A stretch of 64,000 bases of DNA from Streptomyces phaeolivaceus (lineage in GTDB: Bacteria; Actinomycetota; Actinomycetes; Streptomycetales; Streptomycetaceae). The DNA lies in assembly GCF_009184865.1 (NCBI RefSeq), contig NZ_CP045096.1:1550001-1614000 (forward strand). The letters run 5' to 3'. The position numbers and the translations under genes were made by a program. This document shows positions 48,487 through 57,441 of this stretch, piece by piece; the stretch's first letter is position 1, and each line of letters starts with the position of its first letter. Under the pieces are notes generated by a model. The model was not told the origin of the DNA and made no database searches. It was given only the letters and a program-made list of their open reading frames with translations.

Positions 48487-49437
48487 TCAGGAGGGGCCGA
48501 GGCTGCTGCCCACGCCCCCCGTGCTCCCGCCCGTGTCGTCGCCCGTGCCCGTGTCCGCGTCGCCCGCGGGGCGGATGCCCTCGACGATCTCGTCGATGTC
48601 GGCGAGCGGCGGGCCCTCGTCGCCCGCGTCGAGGGCGAAGCGGACCAGGACGGGGGCCTCGGAGCCGCTGGTGGACGGGAAGACGAGGGACTGGACCCAG
48701 CCGCCGGATCCCGCGCCGGTGGTGACGCGCCAGCGCACGTAGTACCCGGCGCGGCCCGCGACGGCGACCGAGCCGGAGCCGGCGACCTCGTGGCCGGTGA
48801 CGCCGTCGTACGGCTGCCGGTCCAGCACGTTCCGGTCGAAGACGTCGTTCGCGGCGTCCTCGATGTCGTTCTCGGCGAGGGTCTTCGGGGAGGTCTCGTC
48901 GCTGCCGGTGACGGTCCGGGAGACGACGACACCACCGCGGCACACCGCGCCCTCGCCGGGGCAGTCGAAGGTGCCGTCCGTGACGAGGACGGCGTCGTCC
49001 TCACCGGATCCGTCGCCGCTCTCCCAGCCGTCGGGGACGGGGAACGTGATGCCGTTGAGGTCGTCCGTGACGCGGGTCGGGTCGCCGGTGGGGGACGCGG
49101 TGGCGGGCTTCGTCGGGGACGGGCTGTCGTCGCCCCCGGCGGTCGGGGAGGTCGTCGCCCCGGCCGTCTCCCGGCCGCCGTCCCCGTCGCCGTCCCCGCC
49201 GAGCAGCAGGACGCCGCCCGTGACCGCCCCGGCGCCCAGGACGGCCCCGACGGCGGCCAGCGCGACGGCCTTGGCGCGTCCGGGGCCCCGGCGCGCGGGT
49301 GCCTGCGCGGGGACCACCGGTGGCACGGGCTGCTCCGGCTGGCGCCGGTGGTCCGTCCACGCGGTCCCGTCCCACCAGCGCTCGGTGAGCGGGTAGGACG
49401 GGTCGCGGTACCAGCCGGGCGGCGGCGAACTGCTCAT
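48487..49437 (-). CDS. DUF2510 membrane protein
   Basis: A 316-aa protein. The N-terminal DUF2510 motif (PPGWYRDPSYPLTERWWDGT) precedes a Pro-rich stretch, one membrane helix (about 55-80, AVALAAVGAVLGAGAVTGGV), an acidic Ser/Thr/Gly spacer and an extracytoplasmic domain (about 125-290, NGITFPVPDGWESGDGSGED, CPGEGAVCRGGVVV with one Cys pair). DUF2510 proteins are common membrane-associated actinobacterial proteins of unknown function. Confidence 0.85.
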   Translation of the reverse strand: MSSSPPPGWYRDPSYPLTERWWDGTAWTDHRRQPEQPVPPVVPAQAPARRGPGRAKAVALAAVGAVLGAGAVTGGVLLLGGDGDGDGGRETAGATTSPTAGGDDSPSPTKPATASPTGDPTRVTDDLNGITFPVPDGWESGDGSGEDDAVLVTDGTFDCPGEGAVCRGGVVVSRTVTGSDETSPKTLAENDIEDAANDVFDRNVLDRQPYDGVTGHEVAGSGSVAVAGRAGYYVRWRVTTGAGSGGWVQSLVFPSTSGSEAPVLVRFALDAGDEGPPLADIDEIVEGIRPAGDADTGTGDDTGGSTGGVGSSLGPS

Positions 49438-49481
49438 CCCGGCACTCTAATCACACCGGTGGTGCCGGTGTTCCGGTAGCC

Positions 49482-50264
49482 CTAGAGCGGGGTGACGTAC
49501 GCGCCCGAGATACCGCCGTCGACCAGGAAGTCGGTGGCGTTCACGAACGAGGAGTCGTCGCTGGCGAGGAACGCGACGGCCGCCGCGATCTCGGTGGCCT
49601 CGGCGAACCGTCCGACCGGGATGTGCACGAGCCGGCGCGCGGCCCGCTCCGGGTCCTTGGCGAACAGCTCCTGGAGGAGGGGGGTGTTGACCGGGCCGGG
49701 GCAGAGCGCGTTGACGCGGATGCCCTCCCGCGCGAACTGCACGCCCAGTTCCCGGGACATGGCGAGGACACCGCCCTTGGAGGCCGTGTACGAGATCTGG
49801 GAGGTGGCCGCGCCCATCCGGGCCACGAAGGACGCGGTGTTGATGATCGAGCCCTTGCCCTGGCTGCGCATGTAGGGGATCGCGGCCTTGCAGCACAGGT
49901 ACACGGAGGTGAGGTTGACCTCCTGGACCCGCTTCCAGGCCTCCAGGCCGGTCTCCAGGATGGAGTCGTCGTCGGGCGGCGAGATGCCCGCGTTGTTGAA
50001 CGCGATGTCGACGCTGCCGTAGGTGTCGAACGCGGTCCTGAAGAGCGCGTCGACCTGCTCGGCGTCGGTGACGTCGACCTTCACGAAGAGTCCGCCGACC
50101 TCCTCGGCGGCGGCCTTGCCGCGGGCCTCGTCCAGGTCGCCGCAGACGACGTGCGCGCCCTCGGCGGCGAGCCGGCGCGCGGTGGCGAGGCCGATACCGC
50201 TGCCGGCGCCGGTGATGACGGCGGTACGGCCGACGAGACGGCGGCAAACACTCTGTTCGGTCAC
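49482..50264 (-). CDS. SDR-family oxidoreductase (gamma-glutamyl ethanolamide pathway)
   Basis: A 260-aa classical short-chain dehydrogenase. It has TGAGSGIGLATARRLA (NAD(P) motif), DIAFNNAGI, the Ser in IINTASFVARMG and YxxxK in ISYTASKGG. Its GTG overlaps the aldehyde-dehydrogenase stop (GTGA), third in a coupled operon after the glutamine-synthetase-like and aldehyde-dehydrogenase genes. In a gamma-glutamyl-ethanolamide route it could oxidise the alcohol to the aldehyde that the dehydrogenase then converts to gamma-glutamyl-glycine; this is an inference. Confidence 0.87.
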   Translation of the reverse strand: MTEQSVCRRLVGRTAVITGAGSGIGLATARRLAAEGAHVVCGDLDEARGKAAAEEVGGLFVKVDVTDAEQVDALFRTAFDTYGSVDIAFNNAGISPPDDDSILETGLEAWKRVQEVNLTSVYLCCKAAIPYMRSQGKGSIINTASFVARMGAATSQISYTASKGGVLAMSRELGVQFAREGIRVNALCPGPVNTPLLQELFAKDPERAARRLVHIPVGRFAEATEIAAAVAFLASDDSSFVNATDFLVDGGISGAYVTPL

Positions 50265-51634
50265 TGTGCGGGGCCCTCCGTGCTGATGAAGACGTTCTTG
50301 GTTTCGGTGAAGGCGGTCAGGGCGTCCGGGCCCAGCTCGCGGCCGAGGCCGGACTGCTTGAACCCGCCGAAGGGGGTCCAGTAGCGGACGCTGGAGTGCG
50401 AGTTGACGGACAGGTTGCCCGCCCGGACGCCCCGCGAGACGCGCAGGGCGCGGCCGACGTCCCGGGTCCAGATGGAGCCGGAGAGACCGTACGGGGTGTC
50501 GTTGGCGAGCCGGATCGCGTCCGCCTCGTCGGTGAAGGGCAGCAGCACGGCGACGGGGCCGAAGATCTCCTCGCGGGCGGCGGCGGAGTCGGGCCGTTCC
50601 CCGGTGAGCACGGTCGGCGGGAACCAGAAGCCGGGTCCCTCGGGGGCGCCGCCCCGCAGCGCGGCGGCCTCGTCGGGCACGAACTCCCGTACGCGGTCCA
50701 GTTGCTGACGGGAGATCAGCGGGCCCATCTGGGTCTTCTCGTCGGCGGGGTCGCCCACGACCACGGCGGCCAGGCTCTCGGCGAGGAGGGCGTGGACCTC
50801 GTCGTACACGGACTCCTGGACGAGGATCCGGGTGCGGGCGCAGCAGTCCTGGCCGGCGTTGTCGAGGAAGGAGAACGGGTCGACGGCGGTCCTGAGGTCG
50901 GCGTCGGCGAAGACGATGTTGGGGCTCTTGCCGCCGAGTTCGAGGGTGACCTGCTTGACCTGGTCGGCGCAGAGTTCCATGACGCGCTTGCCGGTGCGGG
51001 TGGAGCCGGTGAAGACGATCTTGGCGACGCCGGGGTGCCGGACGAGGGCCTCGCCGGTGATGTCGCCGCGGCCGGGCAGGACCTGGAAGAGGTGTTCCGG
51101 GAGTCCGGCCTCCAGGGCGAGTTCGGCGAGGCGCAGCGCGGTGAGCGGGGTGGTCTCGGCGGGCTTGAGGAGCACGGCGTTGCCCGCGGCGAGCGCGGGG
51201 GCGGTGCCCCAGGCGGCGATCGGCATGGGGAAGTTCCAGGGCGCGATCACGCCGACGACCCCGAGCGGTTCGAGGATCGTGACGTTCAGGCCGCCCGGCA
51301 CCGGGATCTGCCGGCCGGAGAGCCGCTCGACGCCGCCGGCGGCGTAGTCGAGCAGGTCGCGGACGTTGCCGGCCTCCCAGCGGGCGTTGCCGAGGGTGTG
51401 GCCGGCCTCGCGGACCTCCAGGCGGGCGAGTTCTTCGAGGTGGTCGTCGACGGTCGCGGCGAAGCGGCGCAGCAGCCGGGCCCGGTCGGCCGGGGCGACG
51501 GCGGCCCAGGCGCGCTGGGCCTCGGCGGCCCGGCGCACGGCCGCGTCCACGTCCTGCGCGGCGGCGCCCGGAACGGTGGCGATCACCTCCTCCGTCGCCG
51601 GGTTGAGGATGTCCAGGGTGTGGTGCTCGGACAC
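50261..51634 (-). CDS. Aldehyde dehydrogenase (PuuC/gamma-glutamyl aldehyde type)
   Basis: A 457-aa NAD-dependent aldehyde dehydrogenase from GTG 51634 (GAGGAA upstream), 8 nt after the glutamine-synthetase-like gene. Hallmarks are VVGVIAPWNFPMPIAAWGTA, KPAETTPLTALRL, FTGSTRTGKRVM, the Glu in VTLELGGKSPNIVF and the catalytic Cys in NAGQDCCARTRI. The gene set parallels PuuA-PuuC-PuuD of the E. coli putrescine route, so gamma-glutamyl-aldehyde oxidation is the likely reaction. Confidence 0.92.
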   Translation of the reverse strand: MSEHHTLDILNPATEEVIATVPGAAAQDVDAAVRRAAEAQRAWAAVAPADRARLLRRFAATVDDHLEELARLEVREAGHTLGNARWEAGNVRDLLDYAAGGVERLSGRQIPVPGGLNVTILEPLGVVGVIAPWNFPMPIAAWGTAPALAAGNAVLLKPAETTPLTALRLAELALEAGLPEHLFQVLPGRGDITGEALVRHPGVAKIVFTGSTRTGKRVMELCADQVKQVTLELGGKSPNIVFADADLRTAVDPFSFLDNAGQDCCARTRILVQESVYDEVHALLAESLAAVVVGDPADEKTQMGPLISRQQLDRVREFVPDEAAALRGGAPEGPGFWFPPTVLTGERPDSAAAREEIFGPVAVLLPFTDEADAIRLANDTPYGLSGSIWTRDVGRALRVSRGVRAGNLSVNSHSSVRYWTPFGGFKQSGLGRELGPDALTAFTETKNVFISTEGPAQ

Positions 51635-51642
51635 GTCGTTCC

Positions 51643-53001
51643 TCACAGGCGTTCGAAGGAGCGGCGCAGCTCCCAGTCGGTCACGGCGGCGTCGAAGGCG
51701 GCCAGTTCGACGCGGGCCATGTTCAGGTAGTGCGCGACGACCTCGTCGCCGAAGGCGGCCTTGGCGATGGGGCTGTTCTCCCACAGCTCGGCGGCCTCGC
51801 GGAGGGTGGTCGGCACATGGGCGTAGTCGGCGGCATAGGCGTTCCCTGCGCACACCTCCGGCAGTTCGAGCTTCTGCTCGATGCCGTACAGCCCGGCCGC
51901 GATCAGTCCGGCGACGGCGAGGTGCGGGTTGACGTCACCGCCGGGGAGCCGGTTCTCGAAGCGCATCGAGCGGCCGTGGCCGACGACGCGCAGGGCGCAG
52001 GTGCGGTTGTCGTAGCCCCAGGCCACGGCGGTGGGGGCGAAGGAGCCCGGCTGGAACCGTTTGTAGGAGTTGATGTTGGGGGCGTAGAGCAGCGAGAAGT
52101 CGCGGAGCGCGGCCAGCTGTCCCGCGAGGAAGTAGCGCATGACCTGGGACATCTCCTGCCCGGCGGCCATGACGTTGACGCCGTCCGCGTCCGCGAGGGA
52201 GAGGTGGATGTGACAGGAGTTGCCCTCGCGCTCGTTGTACTTCGCCATGAAGGTGAGCGACATGCCCTCCTGCGAGGCGATCTCCTTGGCGCCGGTCTTG
52301 TAGACCGCGTGCTGGTCGCAGGTGACGAGGGCCTCGTCGTACTTGAAGGCGATCTCGTGCTGCCCGGGGTTGCACTCGCCCTTGGCGGACTCGACGGTCA
52401 GCCCGGCGGCGGCCATCTCGTTGCGGATCCGGCGGAGCAGGGGCTCGATACGGCCGGTGCCGAGGACCGAGTAGTCGATGTTGTACTGGTTGGCCGGGGT
52501 CAGCCCCTTGTAGCCGGCATCCCAGGCCTGCTCGTAGGTGTCCTTGAAGACGATGAACTCCAGCTCGGTGCCGACGTTGGCGGTGTAGCCGAGTTCGGCG
52601 AGGCGCTCCAGCTGGCGGCGCAGGATCTGGCGGGGCGCGGCGACGACCGGGGAGCCGTCGTTCCAGGCGAGGTCGGCGATGAGCATGGCCGTGCCCTCGT
52701 TCCACGGCACCCGGCGCAAAGTGCTGAGGTCCGGGATCATGGCGAAGTCGCCGTAGCCGCGGTCCCAGGAGGACATCGCGTAGCCGTCGACGGTGTTCAT
52801 CTCGGTGTCGACGGCGAGGAGGTAGTTGCAGCCCTCGGTGCCGTGGGCGAGGACGTCGTCGAGGAAGAAGCGCGCGGCGAACCGCTTGCCCTGGAGGCGC
52901 CCTTGCATGTCGGGGAAGGCCAGGACGACAGTGTCGATCTCACCGCCCGCGACGAGGGTGTGGAGTTCCTCGACGGTGAGCGGGGGTGTGCGGTCTGCCA
53001 C
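51643..53001 (-). CDS. glnA4: Glutamine-synthetase-like gamma-glutamyl-amine ligase (GlnA4-type)
   Basis: A 452-aa class-I-fold ligase. The start is GTG 53001 behind AGGAGG; an upstream ATG at 53043 lacks a ribosome site. Family segments include VLAFPDMQGRLQGKRF, ANVGTELEFIVFKDTYEQAW, NSCHIHLSL, NSYKRFQPGSFAPTAVAWGY and ENRLPGGDVNPHLAVAGLIA. Divergence from true GlnA and the flanking catabolic genes suggest it makes a gamma-glutamylamide from an amine and ATP rather than glutamine. In S. coelicolor the GlnA4 enzyme in a like cluster was shown to be a gamma-glutamylethanolamide synthetase. The name is given on that basis. Confidence 0.85.
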   Translation of the reverse strand: MADRTPPLTVEELHTLVAGGEIDTVVLAFPDMQGRLQGKRFAARFFLDDVLAHGTEGCNYLLAVDTEMNTVDGYAMSSWDRGYGDFAMIPDLSTLRRVPWNEGTAMLIADLAWNDGSPVVAAPRQILRRQLERLAELGYTANVGTELEFIVFKDTYEQAWDAGYKGLTPANQYNIDYSVLGTGRIEPLLRRIRNEMAAAGLTVESAKGECNPGQHEIAFKYDEALVTCDQHAVYKTGAKEIASQEGMSLTFMAKYNEREGNSCHIHLSLADADGVNVMAAGQEMSQVMRYFLAGQLAALRDFSLLYAPNINSYKRFQPGSFAPTAVAWGYDNRTCALRVVGHGRSMRFENRLPGGDVNPHLAVAGLIAAGLYGIEQKLELPEVCAGNAYAADYAHVPTTLREAAELWENSPIAKAAFGDEVVAHYLNMARVELAAFDAAVTDWELRRSFERL

Positions 53002-53063
53002 GGGAAAGCCTCCTAGGGGCTTCTTCGGCCGTCCGGGAGCCATGCAGCCATCCGGGGAGCCAT

Positions 53064-53085
53064 AAGGTATTACCCGTAACCATTA
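53064..53085. promoter_or_regulatory. Candidate operator of the gamma-glutamylation cluster
   Basis: The imperfect dyad TAAGGTATTACCCGTAACCATTA-like element (core GGTATTACCCGTAACC) lies midway between the divergent glnA4-type and GntR genes, the position expected for a FadR-subfamily repressor. Confidence 0.45.
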
Positions 53086-53107
53086 GTTGGGAAGGGGGAA
53101 CCGCCAT

Positions 53108-53854
53108 ATGTCACGGACAGGGGCGGAACCGGATACTCCGTGGGCCGACGACCGGCTGGCGTCCGTGCTGCGGCCGGTGCGGGCCGGCAACGGCTTCGAG
53201 GAGGCCCTGGAGCAGATCCTCCAGGTGGTCCGGCTGGGGCTGGTGCCGGGCGGCGAGCGGCTGCCGGCGGAGCGCGACCTGGCCGAGCGGCTCGGGATCA
53301 GCCGGGTGACGCTGCGCGAGGTGCTGAAGGTGCTCCAGGACCAGGGGCTGATCGAGGCGCGGCGCGGGCGGTACGGAGGAACGTTCGTGCTGCCGCGGGT
53401 GGACACCCCGGGCGAGGACGAGCTGCGCCGCCGGCTGAAGGACATCGACGTCGAGGACACCCTGCGGTTCCGCGAGGTGCTGGAGGTGGGCGCGGCCGGT
53501 CTGTGCGCGGCACACGGTCTGACCGGCGCGGAGGTCGAGCGGCTGCGGACGGCGCTGGCCCGTACGCACAACGCGCCGCTCACGGAGTACCGCCGACTGG
53601 ACACCCTGCTGCACCTCACGATCGCCGAGCTGTCCGGCTCCCCGTCGCTCGCGGCCCAGTACGCGGGCGTACGCGCCGGGGTCAATGAACTCCTCGACTG
53701 CATCCCGCTGCTGGTGCGGAACCTGGAGCACTCGCAGCAGCAGCACACCGCCCTGGTGGAGGCCGTGCTCGACGAGGACGCGGAGGCGGCGCGGGAGATC
53801 ATGCGCGAGCACTGCGCCGGCACGGCGGCCCTGCTGCGTGGCTTCCTGGGGTGA
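53108..53854 (+). CDS. GntR-family (FadR subgroup) regulator
   Basis: A 248-aa protein from ATG 53108 (AGGGGGA upstream). The winged helix (about 28-95, LVPGGERLPAERDLAERLG, ISRVTLREVLKVLQDQGL) is followed by an FCD effector domain (about 110-240, DTLRFREVLEVGAAGLCAAH, LLHLTIAELSGS, metal-site His residues). It is divergent from the amine-ligase operon and upstream of the permease; it should control both in response to the amine or a glutamylated intermediate. Confidence 0.92.
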   Translation: MSRTGAEPDTPWADDRLASVLRPVRAGNGFEEALEQILQVVRLGLVPGGERLPAERDLAERLGISRVTLREVLKVLQDQGLIEARRGRYGGTFVLPRVDTPGEDELRRRLKDIDVEDTLRFREVLEVGAAGLCAAHGLTGAEVERLRTALARTHNAPLTEYRRLDTLLHLTIAELSGSPSLAAQYAGVRAGVNELLDCIPLLVRNLEHSQQQHTALVEAVLDEDAEAAREIMREHCAGTAALLRGFLG

Positions 53855-53992
53855 GCTCCCGAGGCGAGCTCCCGGGGTGGGACCACACCCCGGGAGGAGC
53901 ACGATTTACGTTCGGTTAACGCAGGGGTATTGCTTTCGGACACCCACCCCACAAAGGTATGCATCCATTCCTTTGAGTGGGGAGAGTGCGCC

Positions 53993-55432
53993 ATGTCCCT
54001 GAAAGCCACGGACACCGCCGATGCGGCGGACGACTATCTGGAGCGCCGTACGCTCCGCCGGGGCAGCGCCGGCTGGGTGCTGCTGACCGGCCTCGGCGTC
54101 GCCTATGTCGTCTCCGGCGACTTCTCCGGCTGGAACCTCGGCCTCGCGAAGGGCGGCTTCGGCGGCCTGGCGATCGCCACGGTCCTCATGGGCACCATGT
54201 ACGCCTGCCTGGTCTTCGCCCTCGCCGAGCTGTCCGCGATCCTGCCCACGGCGGGCGGCGGCTACGGCTTCGCGCGCCGGGCGCTCGGCCCCTGGGGCGG
54301 CTTCCTGACCGGCACGGCGATCCTGATCGAGTACGTGCTCGCCCCCGCCGCCATCGTGATCTTCATCGGCGACTACATCGAGTCGCTGGGCCTGTTCGGG
54401 CTGACGTCCAGCTGGCCGGTGTACCTGTTCTGCTTCGCGGCGTTCATCGGCATCCACCTGTGGGGTGTCGGCGAGGCGCTGATCGCCAGCTTCGTCGTCA
54501 CCGGCATCGCGGTCTTCGCCCTGATCGTGTTCGCGCTGGGCGCGCTGCCGGACTTCAGCGTGTCCGCGCTCGACGACATCCCGGTCGACTCCTCCGCCTT
54601 CGGCGCGAGTTCCTGGCTGCCGATGGGGCTGCTCGGGATCTGGGCGGCGTTCCCGTTCGGCATGTGGTTCTTCCTGGGCGTCGAGGGCGTGCCGCTGGCC
54701 GCCGAGGAGACCAGGGACCCGGCCCGTACGCTGCCGAAGGCGATCCGCTGGTCGATGGGCATCCTCGTGGTGCTGGCCGTGATCACCTTCTTCGCGGCGG
54801 CCGGGGCGCGCGGCTCCAACGCCATCCAGGCGGCCGGCAACCCGCTGGTCGAGGCGCTCCAGCCGGACGGCAAGGCCACCACGCTCAGCCGGTTCGTGAA
54901 CTACGCCGGTCTGGCCGGCCTCGTGGCCTCCTTCTTCTCCCTGATCTACGCGGGCTCCCGGCAGCTCTTCGCCCTCTCCCGGGCCGGCTACCTCCCCCGC
55001 GTGCTGTCCCTCACCAGCAGTCGCAAGGCCCCGTATCTGGGTCTGCTGGTGCCGGGCGCGATCGGTTTCGCGCTGGCCGCGGCCACCGGGGACGGCGGCC
55101 GGATGGTGAACATCGCCGTCTTCGGCGCCACGATCAGCTACGCCCTGATGTCCCTCTCGCACATCGTCCTGCGCCGCCGGGAGCCGGGTCTTGAGCGGCC
55201 GTACCGCACACCGGGCGGTGTGCTGACCTCCTCGGTCGCCCTCGTCCTCGCCTGCTCGGCGCTGGTGGCGACCTTCCTGGTGGACGTGACGGCCGCGTTC
55301 ATCGCGCTCGGCGTGTACGCGGTCGCGGCGGCGTACTTCGGGCTCTACAGCCGAAAGCACCTGGTGGCGAAGGCGCCGGAGGAGGAATTCGCCGCACTGG
55401 CCGCCGCCGAGGCAGAGTTGGCCCGGGACTGA
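53993..55432 (+). CDS. eat: APC-family permease, ethanolamine-permease type
   Basis: A 479-aa membrane protein with ~12 helices. It has the amino-acid/polyamine/organocation features ILPTAGGGYGFARRALGPWG, GVEGVPLAAEETRDPARTLP and YAGSRQLFALSRAGYLPR. The overall pattern matches ethanolamine permeases (Eat) more than PuuP. The ATG at 53993 has GGGGAGAG upstream. It lies between the GntR regulator and the class-I amidotransferase hydrolase, supplying the substrate for the gamma-glutamylation route. Confidence 0.85.
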   Translation: MSLKATDTADAADDYLERRTLRRGSAGWVLLTGLGVAYVVSGDFSGWNLGLAKGGFGGLAIATVLMGTMYACLVFALAELSAILPTAGGGYGFARRALGPWGGFLTGTAILIEYVLAPAAIVIFIGDYIESLGLFGLTSSWPVYLFCFAAFIGIHLWGVGEALIASFVVTGIAVFALIVFALGALPDFSVSALDDIPVDSSAFGASSWLPMGLLGIWAAFPFGMWFFLGVEGVPLAAEETRDPARTLPKAIRWSMGILVVLAVITFFAAAGARGSNAIQAAGNPLVEALQPDGKATTLSRFVNYAGLAGLVASFFSLIYAGSRQLFALSRAGYLPRVLSLTSSRKAPYLGLLVPGAIGFALAAATGDGGRMVNIAVFGATISYALMSLSHIVLRRREPGLERPYRTPGGVLTSSVALVLACSALVATFLVDVTAAFIALGVYAVAAAYFGLYSRKHLVAKAPEEEFAALAAAEAELARD

Positions 55433-55470
55433 CGGTTCCGTCTGCCGCGTTTCCTGTGTGAGGAGCATGT

Positions 55471-56151
55471 GTGACCAGGCCGTTGATCGGTGTGAGTACG
55501 TATCTGGAGTCCGGCGCGCGCTGGGGCGTCTGGGAGCTGGAGGCGGCGCTGCTGCCCGTCGGCTACCCCCGGCTCGTGCAGGCGGCGGGCGGCGTCGCGG
55601 CGATGCTGCCACCGGACGACCCGTCGTACGCCGCCGGGGCGGTCGCCCGCCTCGACGGCCTGGTCGTCGCGGGTGGCCCCGACGTGGATCCCGCCCTGTA
55701 CGGCGCGGAGCGCTCCCCGCGCTGCGGCCCGCCCTCGCCCGCGCGGGACGCGTGGGAGCTGGCGCTGATCCGGGCGGCGCTGGACACCGGCACGCCCCTC
55801 CTGGGCATCTGTCGGGGCATGCAGCTCCTGAACGTCGCCCTCGGCGGCACGCTGGTCCAGCACCTCGACGACCATGTGGCCGAGGTCGGCGTCTTCGGCC
55901 GCCACGCCGTGAAGCCCGTGCCAGGCACCCGCTACGGCGACCTCGTCCCCGAGGAGACCGACGTCCCCACGTACCACCACCAGGCCGTCGACCGCCTCGG
56001 CACCGGCCTCCTCCCCTCCGCCCACGCCTGCGACGGCACGATCGAGGCCATCGAACTCCCCGACCCCGCGTGGGTACTGGGCGTCCAGTGGCACCCGGAG
56101 ATGGGCGAGGACCTGCGCGTGATGCGAGCGCTCACGACAGCGGCGGCGTGA
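55471..56151 (+). CDS. Gamma-glutamyl-amide hydrolase (PuuD-like, class-I GATase)
   Basis: A 226-aa cytoplasmic hydrolase from GTG 55471. The nucleophile Cys lies in LLGICRGMQLLNVALGGTL and the His-Glu pair in VLGVQWHPEMGEDL; GGPDVDPALYG is the typical early motif. PuuD-type enzymes release glutamate from gamma-glutamyl-4-aminobutyrate; in this cluster gamma-glutamyl-glycine or a similar product is the likely substrate. It completes the pathway started by the divergent ligase. Confidence 0.9.
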   Translation: MTRPLIGVSTYLESGARWGVWELEAALLPVGYPRLVQAAGGVAAMLPPDDPSYAAGAVARLDGLVVAGGPDVDPALYGAERSPRCGPPSPARDAWELALIRAALDTGTPLLGICRGMQLLNVALGGTLVQHLDDHVAEVGVFGRHAVKPVPGTRYGDLVPEETDVPTYHHQAVDRLGTGLLPSAHACDGTIEAIELPDPAWVLGVQWHPEMGEDLRVMRALTTAAA

Positions 56152-56174
56152 GTGGGCCGGGGCGCCTAATGAGT

Positions 56175-56367
56175 GGGGGGTGCGGGTTCGTCGGCGGGTG
56201 CGGCTCCGGTGGGGGCTTCTCGCGCAGTTCCCCGCGCCCCTGAGAACAACGGCCCCTGCGGTCCGTTGGAAAAGCACGGGGCGCGGCCCCTGCTTTTTCC
56301 GGGGCGCGGGGAACTGCGCGACCAGCCCCCACCGGACCGGCGGCCGAGAACGAACCCACCCCGCGCG
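56175..56367. repeat. Dispersed 3'-end repeat, copy F (paired inverted arms)
   Basis: Left arm ends in CTTCTCGCGCAGTTCCCCGC (to about 56240). The right arm (56299-56367) begins CCGGGGCGCGGGGAACTGCG. Between them are CAACGGCCCC/GTCCGTTG and GGGGCGCGGCCCC hairpins, the same centre as copy E. It is located between the convergent amidotransferase and LysR genes. Confidence 0.85.
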
Positions 56368-56444
56368 GAGCGCGAAGGGGGTCGAAGGGGCGCAGCCCCT
56401 GGGGATGGGACGGGTAGGGGCGGCGGGGGCGAGGAAAGCCCGGG

Positions 56445-57371
56445 TCAGCCGACCGGGGCGCCCCGGGTGAGCCCCAACAGATCCCGCGCCGGCCCCGCGG
56501 GCCGGTGCCCCGTGGGCCAGACCGCCCGCAACGCCCGCCGCAGCCGCACCCCGTCCACGGGAACACGCACCAGACGCCGAGCGGAGAGCTCCTCCCCGAG
56601 GGCCAGTTCGCTCAGCACCGCCGGCCCCGCACCGCTCAGCGCCGAGGACTTCACCGCCGTCGTCGAGGACAGCTCGATGAGCGGCCGGGCCAGACCGCCG
56701 AGCGCCGCCTCCAGAACCTGGCGCGTGCCCGACCCCTTCTCCCGGAGGATCAGCGGCGTGGCGGCCAGCTCGGCCGCCTCCAGAGGCTTGCGACGGCGCG
56801 CCCAGGGATGGCTGGGCGCGGTCACCACGATCAGGTGGTCGTGGGCTATCACGGCCGCGTCCAGCCCGGCCGGCACCGTCGGCCCCTCGACGAACCCGAG
56901 ATCGGCCTCGTCCGCGAGCAGCCGCTCCGCGACGACCGTCGAGTTCCCCGCGAGCAGCGACACCGCCGTGTCCGGACGCGCGGTGCGCAGCGCGATGAGC
57001 CAGCCGGGCAGCAGATACTCGGCGATCGTCATGCTCGCGGCGACCCGGAGCCGGGAGTCCCGCCGGTCCCGCAGCGCCTGCGCGCCCACGTCGAACGCCT
57101 CGGCCGCCTCCACGATCCGCCGGGCCCAGTCCGTGACCAGCGCCCCCGCGTCCGTGAGCCGGGACCCGCGCGGCGACCGGTCGACCAGCGCGACCCCCAA
57201 CTGCCGTTCCATGGACCGGATCCGGCTGCTCGCGGCCGGCTGGGTGATCCCCAGCTCCCGCGCCGCCCGCCCGAGCGAGCCCAGCCGGGCCACGGCCAGC
57301 AGCAGTTCGAGCGCCCCGAGATCCGGCACCCGGTGGGCCAGCCCGCCCCGCCCCTCGCTCGTCTCACTCAT
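56445..57371 (-). CDS. LysR-family transcriptional regulator
   Basis: A 308-aa LysR protein: HTH (about 17-76, ALELLLAVARLGSLGRAARE, LGITQPAASSRIRSMERQ) and effector domain (about 105-300, IAEYLLPGWLIALRTARPD). It is divergent from a TDT-family transporter 70 bp away, which it probably controls. The C-terminal half is typical of CysB/CbbR-like regulators. The ligand is unknown. Confidence 0.93.
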   Translation of the reverse strand: MSETSEGRGGLAHRVPDLGALELLLAVARLGSLGRAARELGITQPAASSRIRSMERQLGVALVDRSPRGSRLTDAGALVTDWARRIVEAAEAFDVGAQALRDRRDSRLRVAASMTIAEYLLPGWLIALRTARPDTAVSLLAGNSTVVAERLLADEADLGFVEGPTVPAGLDAAVIAHDHLIVVTAPSHPWARRRKPLEAAELAATPLILREKGSGTRQVLEAALGGLARPLIELSSTTAVKSSALSGAGPAVLSELALGEELSARRLVRVPVDGVRLRRALRAVWPTGHRPAGPARDLLGLTRGAPVG

Positions 57372-57379
57372 AACCCCAG

Positions 57380-57397
57380 CTTATGCCCCCATGCAAG
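57380..57397. promoter_or_regulatory. Possible LysR site
   Basis: CTTATGC-CCCC-ATGCAAG lies between the divergent LysR and transporter starts. It fits the T-N11-A pattern with outer CTT/AAG symmetry. Confidence 0.35.
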
Positions 57398-57441
57398 GGG
57401 ACTCCCTGGTGGCCCCCGCGCGGCGGCGGGACGCTCGAAGC

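Noticed and set aside
53930..53992. Upstream start for the permease
   Set aside because: Adds 21 polar residues without a ribosome site, while ATG 53993 follows GGGGAGAG.
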